Shown piece by piece: positions 56,518 to 64,000 of a stretch of DNA of 64,000 nt. The stretch covers positions 7,939,501 through 8,003,500 of the forward strand of contig AP017424.1 of NCBI GenBank assembly GCA_002355495.1, read 5' to 3'. Below the pieces are notes generated by a model that had not been told where the DNA came from, did not search any database, and saw nothing but the letters and a program-made list of their open reading frames with translations. Positions within the stretch are counted from its first letter, which is position 1, and every line of letters starts with the position of its first letter. A program made the translations under genes and the position numbers. Origin of the DNA: Streptomyces laurentii (GTDB lineage: Bacteria > Actinomycetota > Actinomycetes > Streptomycetales > Streptomycetaceae).

Positions 56518-58143
56518 ATGAGGAAACGACTCCTGACCGCCTTCGCGGCGGGCGCGCCGCTGGTGGCGGCGCTGTGTCTGCCGACTGCCTGGGCGGCGGA
56601 CACCGGGAACACCGCGTCCCGGCCGCTCGACTGTTCCACCGTCACCGTGCAAGCTCCCGAGGGCACCGCGGTGGAGGGCGTGGTCGCGGTCGACCGCCCG
56701 GCCGGGACCGTGGACGTACCGGAGATCACGCCGCTTCCCGCCGCGCACATCACCGACGTACCGGCCTTCTGCGACGTGACCGTCACCCTGACCCACCCGG
56801 GCGAGGGCGACCATGCCAAGGTGACGGTCTGGCTGCCCAAGGAGGGCTGGAACGGCCGACTGCAGACGATCGGCGGGAGCGCCTTCGCCGCCGGTGACTA
56901 CGGCACTGGTCTCGCCGGCGCGGTCAAGGACGGCTACGCCGCCGCCACGACCGACGCGGGCGTCAAGACGTACCTCGACACCAACTGGGCCCTGGACGGC
57001 GAGGGCCGGGTCGACCTCCCGCTGCTGAAGAACTTCGCCTCCCGGTCCGAGCACGAGGCGGCGGTCGTCGCCAAGCAGGTCATCGGTGGCTCCTACGGAA
57101 AGGCGGCCTCCTACGCGTACTTCAACGGCTGCTCCACCGGCGGCCGTCAGGGCTACACGGAAGCCCAGCGCCACCCCGCCGACTACGACGGAATCCTCGC
57201 CAACGCGCCGGCCGTCAACTGGGACGAGTTCGAAGTCGCCACGCTGTGGCCGCAAGTGGTGATGAACAACGAGAAGACCTACCCGAGCGGCTGTGAGTTC
57301 GACGCCTTCAACACCGCCGCGGTCAAGGCCTGCGACCCGCTCGACGGTGTCAAGGACGGCCTGGTCGAGAACCCGGCCCGCTGCGACTTCGACCCGCGCC
57401 GGCTGATCGGCACCACCCTCGAGTGCGAGGGCAAGCAGGTGACCATCACCGCCGCCGACGCGGCCGTGGTCCGCAAGATCTGGGACGGCCCGCGCACCAC
57501 CTCGGGTGTGAAGCTGTGGTCCGGCGTTCCGGTCGGCGCCGACCTCAAGTACCCGTTCCTCGCGGGCACCCTGCCGGACGCCGACGGCGAGCTCAAGGGC
57601 GCCGCGTTCCCCGTACCCGCCTCCTGGGTCGCCTCCTGGCTGGAGAAGCAGCCCGGGTTCGACGTCTCGACGATCACCTACGCCCGGTTCACCGAGCTGT
57701 TCCGGCAGTCCCAGGCCGAGTACGACGAGGTCATCGGCACCGACGACCCGGATCTGTCCGCCTTCCGCGCGTCCGGCGGCAAGCTGCTGACCTGGCACGG
57801 TCAGCAGGATCAACTCATCCCGACCCAGGGCACGGTGACATATCGTCAGCAGGTCGAGCGGACATTGGGCGGTGCCGCGAGGGTCGACGACTTCTACCGC
57901 GTCTTCCTCGCGCCGGGTGCCGCACACTGTGCGCTGACCGGTCAGACCGACGACCTCGGCGCCCTGCGCGCCTGGGTCGAGGAGGGCAAGGCGCCCGAGA
58001 CGCTCACCGCCACCCTGACCGACTCGACGGGCAAGCAGGTCACCCGCGACCTGTGCGCCTACCCGAAGGAGTCCCGCTACCGGGGCCACGGCGACCCGGC
58101 CGCCGCCGACAGCTTTCGGTGCGTGACCCCGCCCCGTCGCTGA
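56518..58143 (+). CDS. Secreted tannase/feruloyl-esterase family protein
   Basis: A 541-residue exported esterase. A Sec signal (MRKRLLTAFAAGAPLVAAL, then PTAWA before ADTGN) precedes the tannase-family alpha/beta hydrolase. The nucleophile is in FNGCSTGGRQGYTEAQR (Ser beside a Cys), the Asp in WHGQQDQLIPTQG and the His in APGAAHCALTGQTD. The paired Cys near the Ser and His are the family's disulfide. It should cleave aromatic-acid esters (gallate, ferulate or similar) in plant matter outside the cell. ATG 56518 has GAGGAG about 6 bp upstream. It is monocistronic, ending at a strong terminator. Confidence 0.94.
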   Translation: MRKRLLTAFAAGAPLVAALCLPTAWAADTGNTASRPLDCSTVTVQAPEGTAVEGVVAVDRPAGTVDVPEITPLPAAHITDVPAFCDVTVTLTHPGEGDHAKVTVWLPKEGWNGRLQTIGGSAFAAGDYGTGLAGAVKDGYAAATTDAGVKTYLDTNWALDGEGRVDLPLLKNFASRSEHEAAVVAKQVIGGSYGKAASYAYFNGCSTGGRQGYTEAQRHPADYDGILANAPAVNWDEFEVATLWPQVVMNNEKTYPSGCEFDAFNTAAVKACDPLDGVKDGLVENPARCDFDPRRLIGTTLECEGKQVTITAADAAVVRKIWDGPRTTSGVKLWSGVPVGADLKYPFLAGTLPDADGELKGAAFPVPASWVASWLEKQPGFDVSTITYARFTELFRQSQAEYDEVIGTDDPDLSAFRASGGKLLTWHGQQDQLIPTQGTVTYRQQVERTLGGAARVDDFYRVFLAPGAAHCALTGQTDDLGALRAWVEEGKAPETLTATLTDSTGKQVTRDLCAYPKESRYRGHGDPAAADSFRCVTPPRR

Positions 58144-58204
58144 CCTGCCACCCCTTCCCGGCCGGCCCGCGCGGACGCGATCCCCAACGGACCGTCCGCG
58201 CGGC

Positions 58205-58255
58205 ACGGTCTCGGCCCGCCGCCCACCCAGGGGGCGGGCCGAGACCGTCCTTTTT
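58205..58255 (+). terminator. Intrinsic terminator after the tannase gene
   Basis: ACGGTCTCGGCCCGCC (58205-58220) pairs exactly with 58233-58248 around a 12-nt loop and is followed by CCTTTTT. It is the only hairpin in the window with a clear T-run. Confidence 0.9.
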
Positions 58256-58453
58256 CCTCCCGTAACCCGCCCCAGGCGAAGACGCCCCCCCCGGCCGCGC
58301 TCGGCCGAAAGCGGGGAACACTCCAAGATCGACTGGCGATCCTTGTCCGTGGCGGGGGCCGCGGTCCGTGTCCGCCCCGTCGCAGACTTGCGGTACGTGG
58401 CAGCCCGGCCGGCTGCCGCAGCTTCGGCCCGGTCGATCCAAGGACTGCACATC

Positions 58454-59695
58454 GTGAACGAACGCGTTCTCAGCCCCCGCAACCGGGGTTTCCTCTTCCT
58501 CGACTCCCACCCGGCGGGCTGCGAGCGACTGGTGGCCGACATGTGGCAGGCCTGCCCCGAGTCCGCAGAGTCCGCAGAGCCAGCTGAGCCCGCCGGCGCG
58601 CCGGAGGGCGCCGGTCCGGTGGCTCTGATCATCGGCTCCTCGGCCGGGTACGGCCTCGCGGCCACCGTCGCCGGACTCAAGCGCGCCGGCATCCGCGGCA
58701 TCGCGGTCTCCTTCGAGAAGGCCCCCACCGCGCGGCGCACCGCCACGGCCGGCTGGTACCGCACCGCCGCCACCGCCGACCTCGCCCGGTCCGCCGGGCG
58801 GGATCTGGTGTTCCTCAACGGCGACGCGTTCTCCGACACGATGAAGAACCAGGTCGCAGACCTCCTCAAACAGCGCTTCGGCGGCAGGCTGGACTACCTG
58901 ATCTACTCGGTGGCCGCGCCTCGGCGCACCGACCCGGACACCGGCGCCGCCTACGCCTCCGTCCTCAAGCCGATCGGGTCCGCGAACCGCACCAAGACCC
59001 TGGTCTTCGACGACGAGGGCGCTCCCGAGGTGCGCGAGGTCGAGACCGGTCCGGCCGAAGGCGACGACGTCGAGCAGACCGTGGCCGTGATGGGCGGTGC
59101 GGACTGGGCACGCTGGATCGACCACCTGGCCGGCCGGGGCCTGCTCGGCGAGGGCTTCGCCACCGCCGCCCTCTCGTACATCGGATCGCCGCTGACGGCG
59201 GCGATCTACCGGCAGGGCACCATCGGCGAGGCCAAGACGCACCTGGAGGACACCGCCCGCACCCTGAACGAGCGCCTCGGCAAGACGGTGGGCGGACGGG
59301 CCGTGACCTCCGTCAACGGCGCCGCCGTCACCCAGTCCTCCACCGCCATCCCCGGCATCGCCCTGTACACCGGCCTGCTCCGCGCCGTCCTCGGACAGCG
59401 GATGATGCCGCCGGTGCATCAACTCGCCGCCTTGTGGGACCAACTGGCCGGCGCCACCCCGCTCGCCCTGGACGACGAGGGCCGCGTCCGTCTGGACGCC
59501 TGGGAACTGTCCGACGAAGTCCAGACCGCCGTCGCCGCGCGCTGGGAGGCCGCCACGACCGACACCATCGCCGGTCTGGCCGACCTCGACTGGTTCCACG
59601 GCGAGGTACGGCGGCTGTACGGGTTCTCCGTGCCGGGCGTCGACTACACCGCCCCAGTGGCCACCGACATCCCCTGGCCCGGCCCCACGCTCTGA
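58454..59695 (+). CDS. fabV: FabV-type enoyl-ACP/trans-2-enoyl-CoA reductase
   Basis: A 413-residue NADH-dependent enoyl reductase of the FabV/TER type, which reduces the trans-2 double bond of enoyl-ACP or enoyl-CoA in fatty-acid synthesis. Family marks are the N-terminal NRGFLFLDSHPAGCE, the Rossmann loop GSSAGYGLAA, LIYSVAAPRRTDPDTG, and the catalytic Y-x8-K in IYRQGTIGEAKTHLE after SYIGSP. GTG 58454 (MNERVLSPRNRG) is chosen to match the family start; the open frame begins earlier at 58343. A short Glu/Ser/Ala/Pro-rich insert (ESAESAEPAEPAGAPEGAG) after residue 30 is unusual. FabV enzymes often tolerate triclosan. It is monocistronic. Confidence 0.92.
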   Translation: MNERVLSPRNRGFLFLDSHPAGCERLVADMWQACPESAESAEPAEPAGAPEGAGPVALIIGSSAGYGLAATVAGLKRAGIRGIAVSFEKAPTARRTATAGWYRTAATADLARSAGRDLVFLNGDAFSDTMKNQVADLLKQRFGGRLDYLIYSVAAPRRTDPDTGAAYASVLKPIGSANRTKTLVFDDEGAPEVREVETGPAEGDDVEQTVAVMGGADWARWIDHLAGRGLLGEGFATAALSYIGSPLTAAIYRQGTIGEAKTHLEDTARTLNERLGKTVGGRAVTSVNGAAVTQSSTAIPGIALYTGLLRAVLGQRMMPPVHQLAALWDQLAGATPLALDDEGRVRLDAWELSDEVQTAVAARWEAATTDTIAGLADLDWFHGEVRRLYGFSVPGVDYTAPVATDIPWPGPTL

Positions 59696-59880
59696 TCCCG
59701 GAGCGACGGTGCCGTACGAGGGGCGTCACGCGCGGAAAGCCGGCGCGAGCCACGAAGCGTCGCCCGCGCGCTCGCGCCGACCGGTGTCCGACCTTCCGCT
59801 GAGATGCCTGGACCTTCACCCGCGCGCGGCCGGGATCCCACGTACGGATCCCTGGGCGTCGAACCGGCGGTGACGGTAAG

Positions 59881-60783
59881 TCAGCCCTGGTCCACGCGCT
59901 TCAGTACGTCCTGAGCGAGGGCGAGGGCGGCGTCGACGCTGTCGGCGTCGTACATCGAGTCGATCATGAAGTGGTCGATGCCGGTGCGCTCGTGCACGCG
60001 CCGGACCGTGTCGGCGACCAGGGACGTGGCGGTGCCCGCGTTGATGTTCACCCGCAGCACCGTGTCGATCACCTCCGGGTCGCGGCCGGCCTCGCGGGTG
60101 AGCCGGTCCAGCAGTGCGCGCTGGGCGAGGAGCCCGTCGATGTCGACGTAGCTCGGAACGACACACAACGGGAGCCAGCCGTCGCCGCGCCGGGCCACCC
60201 GGCGCAGCGCGCGCTCGGACAGCGCGCCGAGATAGAACGGAGGCCGGGGCCGCCGGGCCGGCTTGAGCGGCGAGTGGTGTGCCGGGACGGACAGTTGGGC
60301 GCCCTCGTATCCCGCCGGGTCCTCGGTCCACAGGACGTCCAGGGCGTCGAGCAGTTCGTCCATGCGCGCCCCGCGGCGGGCGAAGTCCAGCCCGGCCGCC
60401 TGGAATTCCTCGGGGGACCAGCCGATGCCGAAGCCCGGCAGCAGACGGCCGCCGCTGATCAGGTCGACGGTCGTCAGTGACCGGGCCAGCTGGACGGGCG
60501 GATACAGCGGGGCGACGATGACGTGGCTGCCCAGGAGTACCCGCCGGGTGGCGCTCGCGGCGACGCCCAGGAGGACGAACGGGTCGGCGGCCGGGTTGAG
60601 TTCCTCGGGAATGGTCGTGCCCCGCCCGCCGTACCCGACGACCGGATTCACGGCGGCCAGGTTCCGGTCGCCCACCCAGAGGCTGGCGGCCCCGGCCTCC
60701 TCGACGGCCGCGGCGAACTCCGCGGTCCGCGCGACCTCGAACGCCTGGCGGTGGAACTGGGGCAGAGCGAAACCCAACTTCAT
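59881..60783 (-). CDS. LLM-class F420-dependent oxidoreductase
   Basis: A 300-residue luciferase-like TIM-barrel protein of the F420-dependent class common in actinomycetes. MKLGFALPQF opens it, then ASLWVGDRN, VLLGSHVIVAPLYPPVQLARSL, LISGGRLLPGFGIGWSPEEF and RRGDGWLPL. Members use F420 (or FMN) to reduce or oxidise small molecules; the substrate cannot be read. The ATG has AGGAGG 5 bp upstream. It lies 192 bp downstream of the epoxide-hydrolase-like gene on the same strand. No palindrome copy sits directly before it, so it could share that gene's transcript. Confidence 0.9.
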   Translation of the reverse strand: MKLGFALPQFHRQAFEVARTAEFAAAVEEAGAASLWVGDRNLAAVNPVVGYGGRGTTIPEELNPAADPFVLLGVAASATRRVLLGSHVIVAPLYPPVQLARSLTTVDLISGGRLLPGFGIGWSPEEFQAAGLDFARRGARMDELLDALDVLWTEDPAGYEGAQLSVPAHHSPLKPARRPRPPFYLGALSERALRRVARRGDGWLPLCVVPSYVDIDGLLAQRALLDRLTREAGRDPEVIDTVLRVNINAGTATSLVADTVRRVHERTGIDHFMIDSMYDADSVDAALALAQDVLKRVDQG

Positions 60784-60975
60784 GACGTCCTCCTGCGGCG
60801 AGGGTGGGGAGTCGTGACGGGTGCGCAGTCTTCCACACGGCCCACCGCGCAGCCGGTCAGCCCACGCCGGGTACGGGCGGCCGCGTGGAAGGCCGCGGGG
60901 AGCCCTGGCGAGCGCCGTGGCGGGATCCTCGGGTTGCCGCGGATCGGCCCCTCACCGCATTCCCCGATCTTCGGG

Positions 60976-62049
60976 TCAGCCCTCGGCTCGCGGGAAGTGA
61001 TCCACGTCGACGACGGCCTGGGCGAACGCCGTTGGCGCCTCCTGAGGCACGTTGTGTCCGACGGGCAGGGTGCGGTGCTCGTACGGTCCGGTGAACTTGT
61101 CGCGGTAGGAGGAGCCGTCGCCGGGCTGGGCCGTGAAGGGGTCGAGCAGGGGGTCGATGGCGAGGGCGGGTACCCCGATCGCCGGTCCCGTGGCGAGCCG
61201 CTCCTCGTCACGGTCGTAGCGGGACTCGCCTTCGGCGAGACCCAGCCGCCAGCGGTAGTTGTGGATGACGATCGCCGCGTAGTCCGGGTTGTCGAACGCG
61301 GCGGCGGTGCGCTCGAAGGTCGCGTCGTCGAACTCCCAGGTAGGGGAGACGAGTTCCCAGACGAGCCGGGTGAGATCGTGGCGGAGATCCTTGCGCTCCA
61401 TCGCCTTCCTGCCGCGCTCGGTGGCGAAGTAGTACTGGTACCACCAGGTGTGTTCGGCGGCCGGCGGGATCGGTTCCTGCTGCATCGCGCGGTTGGTGAC
61501 GAGGTAGCCGCTGACCGAGACCAGGGCCTTGACGCGCTCGGGCCACAGGGCGGCGAGGATGTCGCCCGTCCGCGAGCCCCAGTCGAAGCCGGCGATCACG
61601 GCCCGGCGGATCCGGAGCGCGTCCATCAGGGCGAGGACGTCCAGCGCGATCGCCGCCTGCTGGGCGTTGCGGGGCGTCCGGGAGGACAGGAAACGCGTCG
61701 TGCCGTGACCGCGCAGGTAGGGCACGATCACGCGATAGCCCATGTCCGCCAGCAGGGGAGCGACGTCGGCGTAGCTGTGGATGTCGTACGGCCAGCCGTG
61801 CAGACAGATGACCGCGGGCCCGTGGACGGGACCCAGCTCGGCGTAGCCGACGTTCAGCAGCCCGGCCTCGACCTGTCGGAGCGCGGGGAAGGACGTGTGT
61901 GTCCCCGGTGTGATCGACGGGACGACGGGGGCCTGGGCGGCGCGGTGCGGGGCGGCCGCGTGCGAGACGTCCTGGAGGCCGGCCAGCGAGACGGCGGCCC
62001 CTCCCGTACCCAGTCCCATCGCCTTGGTGAACGAGCGCCTGTTGATCAT
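60976..62049 (-). CDS. Tat-exported epoxide hydrolase-like alpha/beta hydrolase
   Basis: A 357-residue hydrolase with a twin-arginine signal (NRRSFTKAMGLGTGGAAVSL). The fold is epoxide-hydrolase / haloalkane-dehalogenase-like: oxyanion motif CLHGWPYDIHSY, nucleophile Asp in GFDWGSRTG, a second Asp in IDPLLDPF and His in PVGHNVPQEAP. An Asp nucleophile, not Ser, points to epoxide or halide substrates. The start is ATG 62049 (MINRRSF) with GAAGGG upstream; the frame is open further up but the Tat motif fixes the start. A perfect copy of the repeated palindrome lies 113 bp upstream, so it is probably in the shared regulon. It may act on extracytoplasmic electrophiles. Confidence 0.9.
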   Translation of the reverse strand: MINRRSFTKAMGLGTGGAAVSLAGLQDVSHAAAPHRAAQAPVVPSITPGTHTSFPALRQVEAGLLNVGYAELGPVHGPAVICLHGWPYDIHSYADVAPLLADMGYRVIVPYLRGHGTTRFLSSRTPRNAQQAAIALDVLALMDALRIRRAVIAGFDWGSRTGDILAALWPERVKALVSVSGYLVTNRAMQQEPIPPAAEHTWWYQYYFATERGRKAMERKDLRHDLTRLVWELVSPTWEFDDATFERTAAAFDNPDYAAIVIHNYRWRLGLAEGESRYDRDEERLATGPAIGVPALAIDPLLDPFTAQPGDGSSYRDKFTGPYEHRTLPVGHNVPQEAPTAFAQAVVDVDHFPRAEG

Positions 62050-62161
62050 GTCGACCCTTCCGCGTGGGGTGGCTGCCCACCCTGCCCGGTGCGGACAGCC
62101 GTCGTGGACACAGGTCCGCCGGGCAGGCGAGTGCGTGGAAGACGACTCTGACATGTTCGTC

Positions 62162-62182
62162 GTCACCATTCAAGGAGGTGAC
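62162..62182. promoter_or_regulatory. Repeated palindrome site 8 (hydrolase promoter)
   Basis: Core TCACCATTCAAGGAGGTGA (62163-62181) with outer G/C; perfect GTCACC/GGTGAC arms and central TCAA. It includes an AAGGAGGTG that mimics a + strand ribosome-binding site, but it fits better as the operator of the - strand hydrolase gene. Confidence 0.7.
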
Positions 62183-62276
62183 TGGATGAGGGTGTGTTTC
62201 CTGCCGCTCCCGCCGGGGGTCGTCGTTTCCGTGGATCGCCCCCTCAGTGCCGGGTCGCCGCCGAGGGGGCGGGGGA

Positions 62277-63176
62277 TCAGTGGTGGTGCGTCAGGACCCG
62301 CTGTACGGCCGCCGCCATGGCGCGCTCGCCCTGAGCGTTCGGGTGCAGCGGAGCCGCGGGGCCCTGCGGGACGAACGGCTCGATCCAGCGCTCGCCGGCG
62401 GGTGCGCACAGGTCGTGCCCGATCGTGGGGGCGTAGGTGTCCACGTACCGCGCGCCGCCGCGCCGCGCCTGACGGGCCAGCATGGAGTTCAGTTCCTTCT
62501 CCTTGTCGCGCAGGTAGGCGAAGTCGCCGGCCGCCAGCGGCACGGAGGGGCTGGTGCAGCCGACGCCGTCCTCGGGGAAGAGGTCCGGGTAGCCGACCAC
62601 CACGATCCTCGCGTGCGGCGCGCGGCGATGGATGCCGCGGATCACCTCCGCGACCTTCGGGGCGGTCGCGGCTATCGACTCCGTCACCTGGTCGGTGCCC
62701 GAGCCGGTGAGGTGCGCGCGGCACGGCGCGCCGGCCGGGTCGCTCGCCGACAGCCGTGCGCAGGTGCCCAGCACCGTACTGAAGCCGATGTCGTTGCCGC
62801 CGATGGTGAGGGTCACCAGGTCGGTGCGCCGGTTCACCGCGTCGAGCTGCGGCGCGGCCGTCCCCTGTGGCGCGGTCATGGCGGCGGTGGTCGCGCCCGA
62901 ACAGGTGACGTCGGTCGGCCTCGCCGCGGAGGAACGCGCCAGCAGCGAGGGATAGTTGTTGCTGCTGCGCAGGCAGAACGCGTCCACCTGGTCGGGTACC
63001 AGGGGCGCGGAGGCGTACGAGTCGCCGAGGGCGACGTAGTCCGCGCGGTGGGGGCGGTGTGCGGCCGCGCCCGCCATCGCCGGCTGCGCCGTGGCCAGCA
63101 CGGCGATGCCGCTGAGCAGGGCGGCCCCCGCCGCCAGGGCGCGCCTGGTGTGCGCGGTGGGGAGGTGTCTCGTCAT
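62277..63176 (-). CDS. Secreted SGNH/GDSL hydrolase
   Basis: A 299-residue exported lipase/esterase. A Sec signal (MTRHLPTAHTRRALAAGAAL, ending QPAMAGAAA) precedes block I YVALGDSYASAP with the nucleophile Ser, block III TIGGNDIGF and block V APLHPNAQGERAMA with the catalytic His. The Asp that usually sits three residues before this His is not visible (PAAPLH), which recalls streptomycete SGNH enzymes working as Ser-His dyads. Several Cys (FCLRSS, DVTCSG, GTCARL, PCRAHL, GCTSP, LCAPAG) suggest three disulfides, normal for this group. GGAGGAA precedes ATG 63176. It is probably monocistronic. Confidence 0.93.
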   Translation of the reverse strand: MTRHLPTAHTRRALAAGAALLSGIAVLATAQPAMAGAAAHRPHRADYVALGDSYASAPLVPDQVDAFCLRSSNNYPSLLARSSAARPTDVTCSGATTAAMTAPQGTAAPQLDAVNRRTDLVTLTIGGNDIGFSTVLGTCARLSASDPAGAPCRAHLTGSGTDQVTESIAATAPKVAEVIRGIHRRAPHARIVVVGYPDLFPEDGVGCTSPSVPLAAGDFAYLRDKEKELNSMLARQARRGGARYVDTYAPTIGHDLCAPAGERWIEPFVPQGPAAPLHPNAQGERAMAAAVQRVLTHHH

Positions 63177-63414
63177 GGTGATTCCTCCGGTCGTGGGATC
63201 CCGGCCGCGGTCGGCCGGGCGTGAAGAGCCGATCGTACGGGCCCAGTTGGGGCGCATCACCCGCTTCGGGCGCGAGGCCGCGCGGCTCCGGCGCGGGCTC
63301 CTGTCGCGGAGCCGCCAGGTGACGACTGGGGGTGCCGGTGGGTGAGCCATGCAGGACGCGCCGCGCCCATGCGTCATCACAGCCTTGACAGGTGATGAGA
63401 CACCTGGAACGTTA

Positions 63415-63435
63415 GTAACCTTTCAAAGCGGTGAC
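63415..63435. promoter_or_regulatory. Repeated palindrome site 7 (VOC promoter)
   Basis: Core TAACCTTTCAAAGCGGTGA (63416-63434) with outer G/C; GTAACC/GGTGAC arms and central TCAA. It is 71 bp before the VOC gene. A TTGACA (63385-63390) lies 24 bp upstream of it, so it would cover the -10 region. Confidence 0.7.
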
Positions 63436-63505
63436 GTGCTGGAATGGTCATTTCCGCCGTTCCTCACCGCCGCCCCGCCACTCCTCCGAAAGCGAGAACA
63501 CCGCC

Positions 63506-63952
63506 ATGGACCTCAAGCTCGAAGTCCTCGTCCTCCCCGTCTCCGACGTCGACAAGGCGAAGGCGTTCTACGTCGACACCCTCGGGTTCCGCCTCGACGC
63601 CGACTTCCCGGTCCACGACGGCTACCGGATCGTCCAGGTGACACCCCCCGGCTCCGCCTGCTCCGTCATCTTCGGTGAAGGACTGACCACCGCCCCCGCC
63701 GGCTCGGCCCAGGGCCTGCATCTGATCGTCACCGACATCGAGCAGGCGGTCGGCGAACTCGTCGGGCGCGGGGTCGACGTCGACGGCCCGTTCCACGACG
63801 CCACCGGCGCCTTCCACCACGCGGACGGAACCCACCGGATACCCGGCCTCGCTCCGGGGCGCCCGAGCTACGGCACCTTCGCCGGCTTCGCCGACCCGGA
63901 CGGCAACGCGTGGTTCCTCCAGGAGATCACCGTCCGCGCCCCCGGACGCTGA
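63506..63952 (+). CDS. VOC-family (glyoxalase-like) protein
   Basis: A 148-residue vicinal-oxygen-chelate protein with two beta-alpha-beta-beta-beta units: LKLEVLVLPVSDVDKAKAFYVDTLGFRLDADF, then GLHLIVTDIEQAVGELVGRGV and FAGFADPDGNAWFLQEIT. The family includes glyoxalase I, extradiol dioxygenases and drug-binding resistance proteins. Metal ligands cannot be fixed by eye, though the C-terminal WFLQE is a common ligand position. ATG 63506 (MDLKLEVL) follows GAAAGCGAG. The palindrome at 63415-63435 overlaps its promoter. A role in handling electrophiles or xenobiotics would fit the neighbours but is inference. Confidence 0.9.
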   Translation: MDLKLEVLVLPVSDVDKAKAFYVDTLGFRLDADFPVHDGYRIVQVTPPGSACSVIFGEGLTTAPAGSAQGLHLIVTDIEQAVGELVGRGVDVDGPFHDATGAFHHADGTHRIPGLAPGRPSYGTFAGFADPDGNAWFLQEITVRAPGR

Positions 63953-64000
63953 CCGCCGACTGCCCACAGACGACGCGTCAACGACGAAACGGAGACCGCC

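Noticed and set aside
62186..62710. A + strand ORF with a near-perfect AAGGAGGTG ribosome-binding site
   Set aside because: The AAGGAGGTG is part of a perfect palindrome matching eight other sites, and the encoded protein is Arg/Pro/Gly-rich and antisense to the SGNH hydrolase gene.

Overview
The window looks like a piece of a Streptomyces-type actinomycete chromosome. GC is very high with strong G/C third-position bias, many genes have GTG starts, neighbouring genes often overlap by 4 bp, several secreted proteins carry Tat-type signals, and the gene families (F420-dependent oxidoreductase, GPP34, class IV lanthipeptide synthetase) are typical of that group.

Region 1 (1-33003, all + strand) is the right part of a nonribosomal peptide synthetase (NRPS) cluster. 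One NRPS enters from the left edge (T-end, then C-A-T-E). It is translationally coupled to a giant five-module NRPS (C-A-T, C-A-T, C-A-T, C-A-T-E, C-A-T-TE) and then to a crotonyl-CoA carboxylase/reductase-like gene. After a strong hairpin follow mbtH, a phosphopantetheinyl transferase, a single-chain ABC exporter and, coupled to the exporter by a 4-bp overlap, three MEP isoprenoid-pathway genes (ispH, dxs, ispG). The visible assembly line predicts ...X(D)-Gly-X-Gly-D-(Tyr-like)-(Val-like?) released by the TE. Isoprenoid supply genes inside this operon suggest either an isoprenoid-derived part of the product or protection of a polyprenyl or menaquinone target.

Region 2 (33160-38571) is a boundary zone: a MarR regulator with an upstream palindrome, a two-domain MerR regulator, a broken erythromycin-esterase gene, an MFS exporter, a secreted lamin-tail protein and a TPR protein.

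Region 3 (38612-43836, - strand) is a compact class IV lanthipeptide (venezuelin-like) cluster: lanL, a 51-aa lanA, an attenuator-like hairpin, then an ABC ATPase and permease. A class A beta-lactamase lies upstream of it.

Region 4 (45422-63952) is a mosaic of single genes: glutamate dehydrogenase, Nudix, CGNR regulator, msrA, NmrA-like reductase, glycosyltransferase, GPP34, 2H phosphoesterase, a Tat-exported molybdopterin oxidoreductase with a frameshifted cytochrome b partner, tannase-like esterase, FabV, F420 oxidoreductase, epoxide-hydrolase-like enzyme, SGNH hydrolase and a VOC protein. What ties many of them together is a repeated palindrome, TMACC-N2-TCAA-N3-GGTKA. I see it eight or nine times in non-coding DNA between 47.5 and 63.4 kb, next to msrA, the molybdopterin oxidoreductase, the epoxide-hydrolase-like gene, the VOC gene, the CGNR regulator and a 24-codon small ORF. 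This looks like a local, perhaps redox- or electrophile-responsive, regulon and is the most novel feature of the right half.
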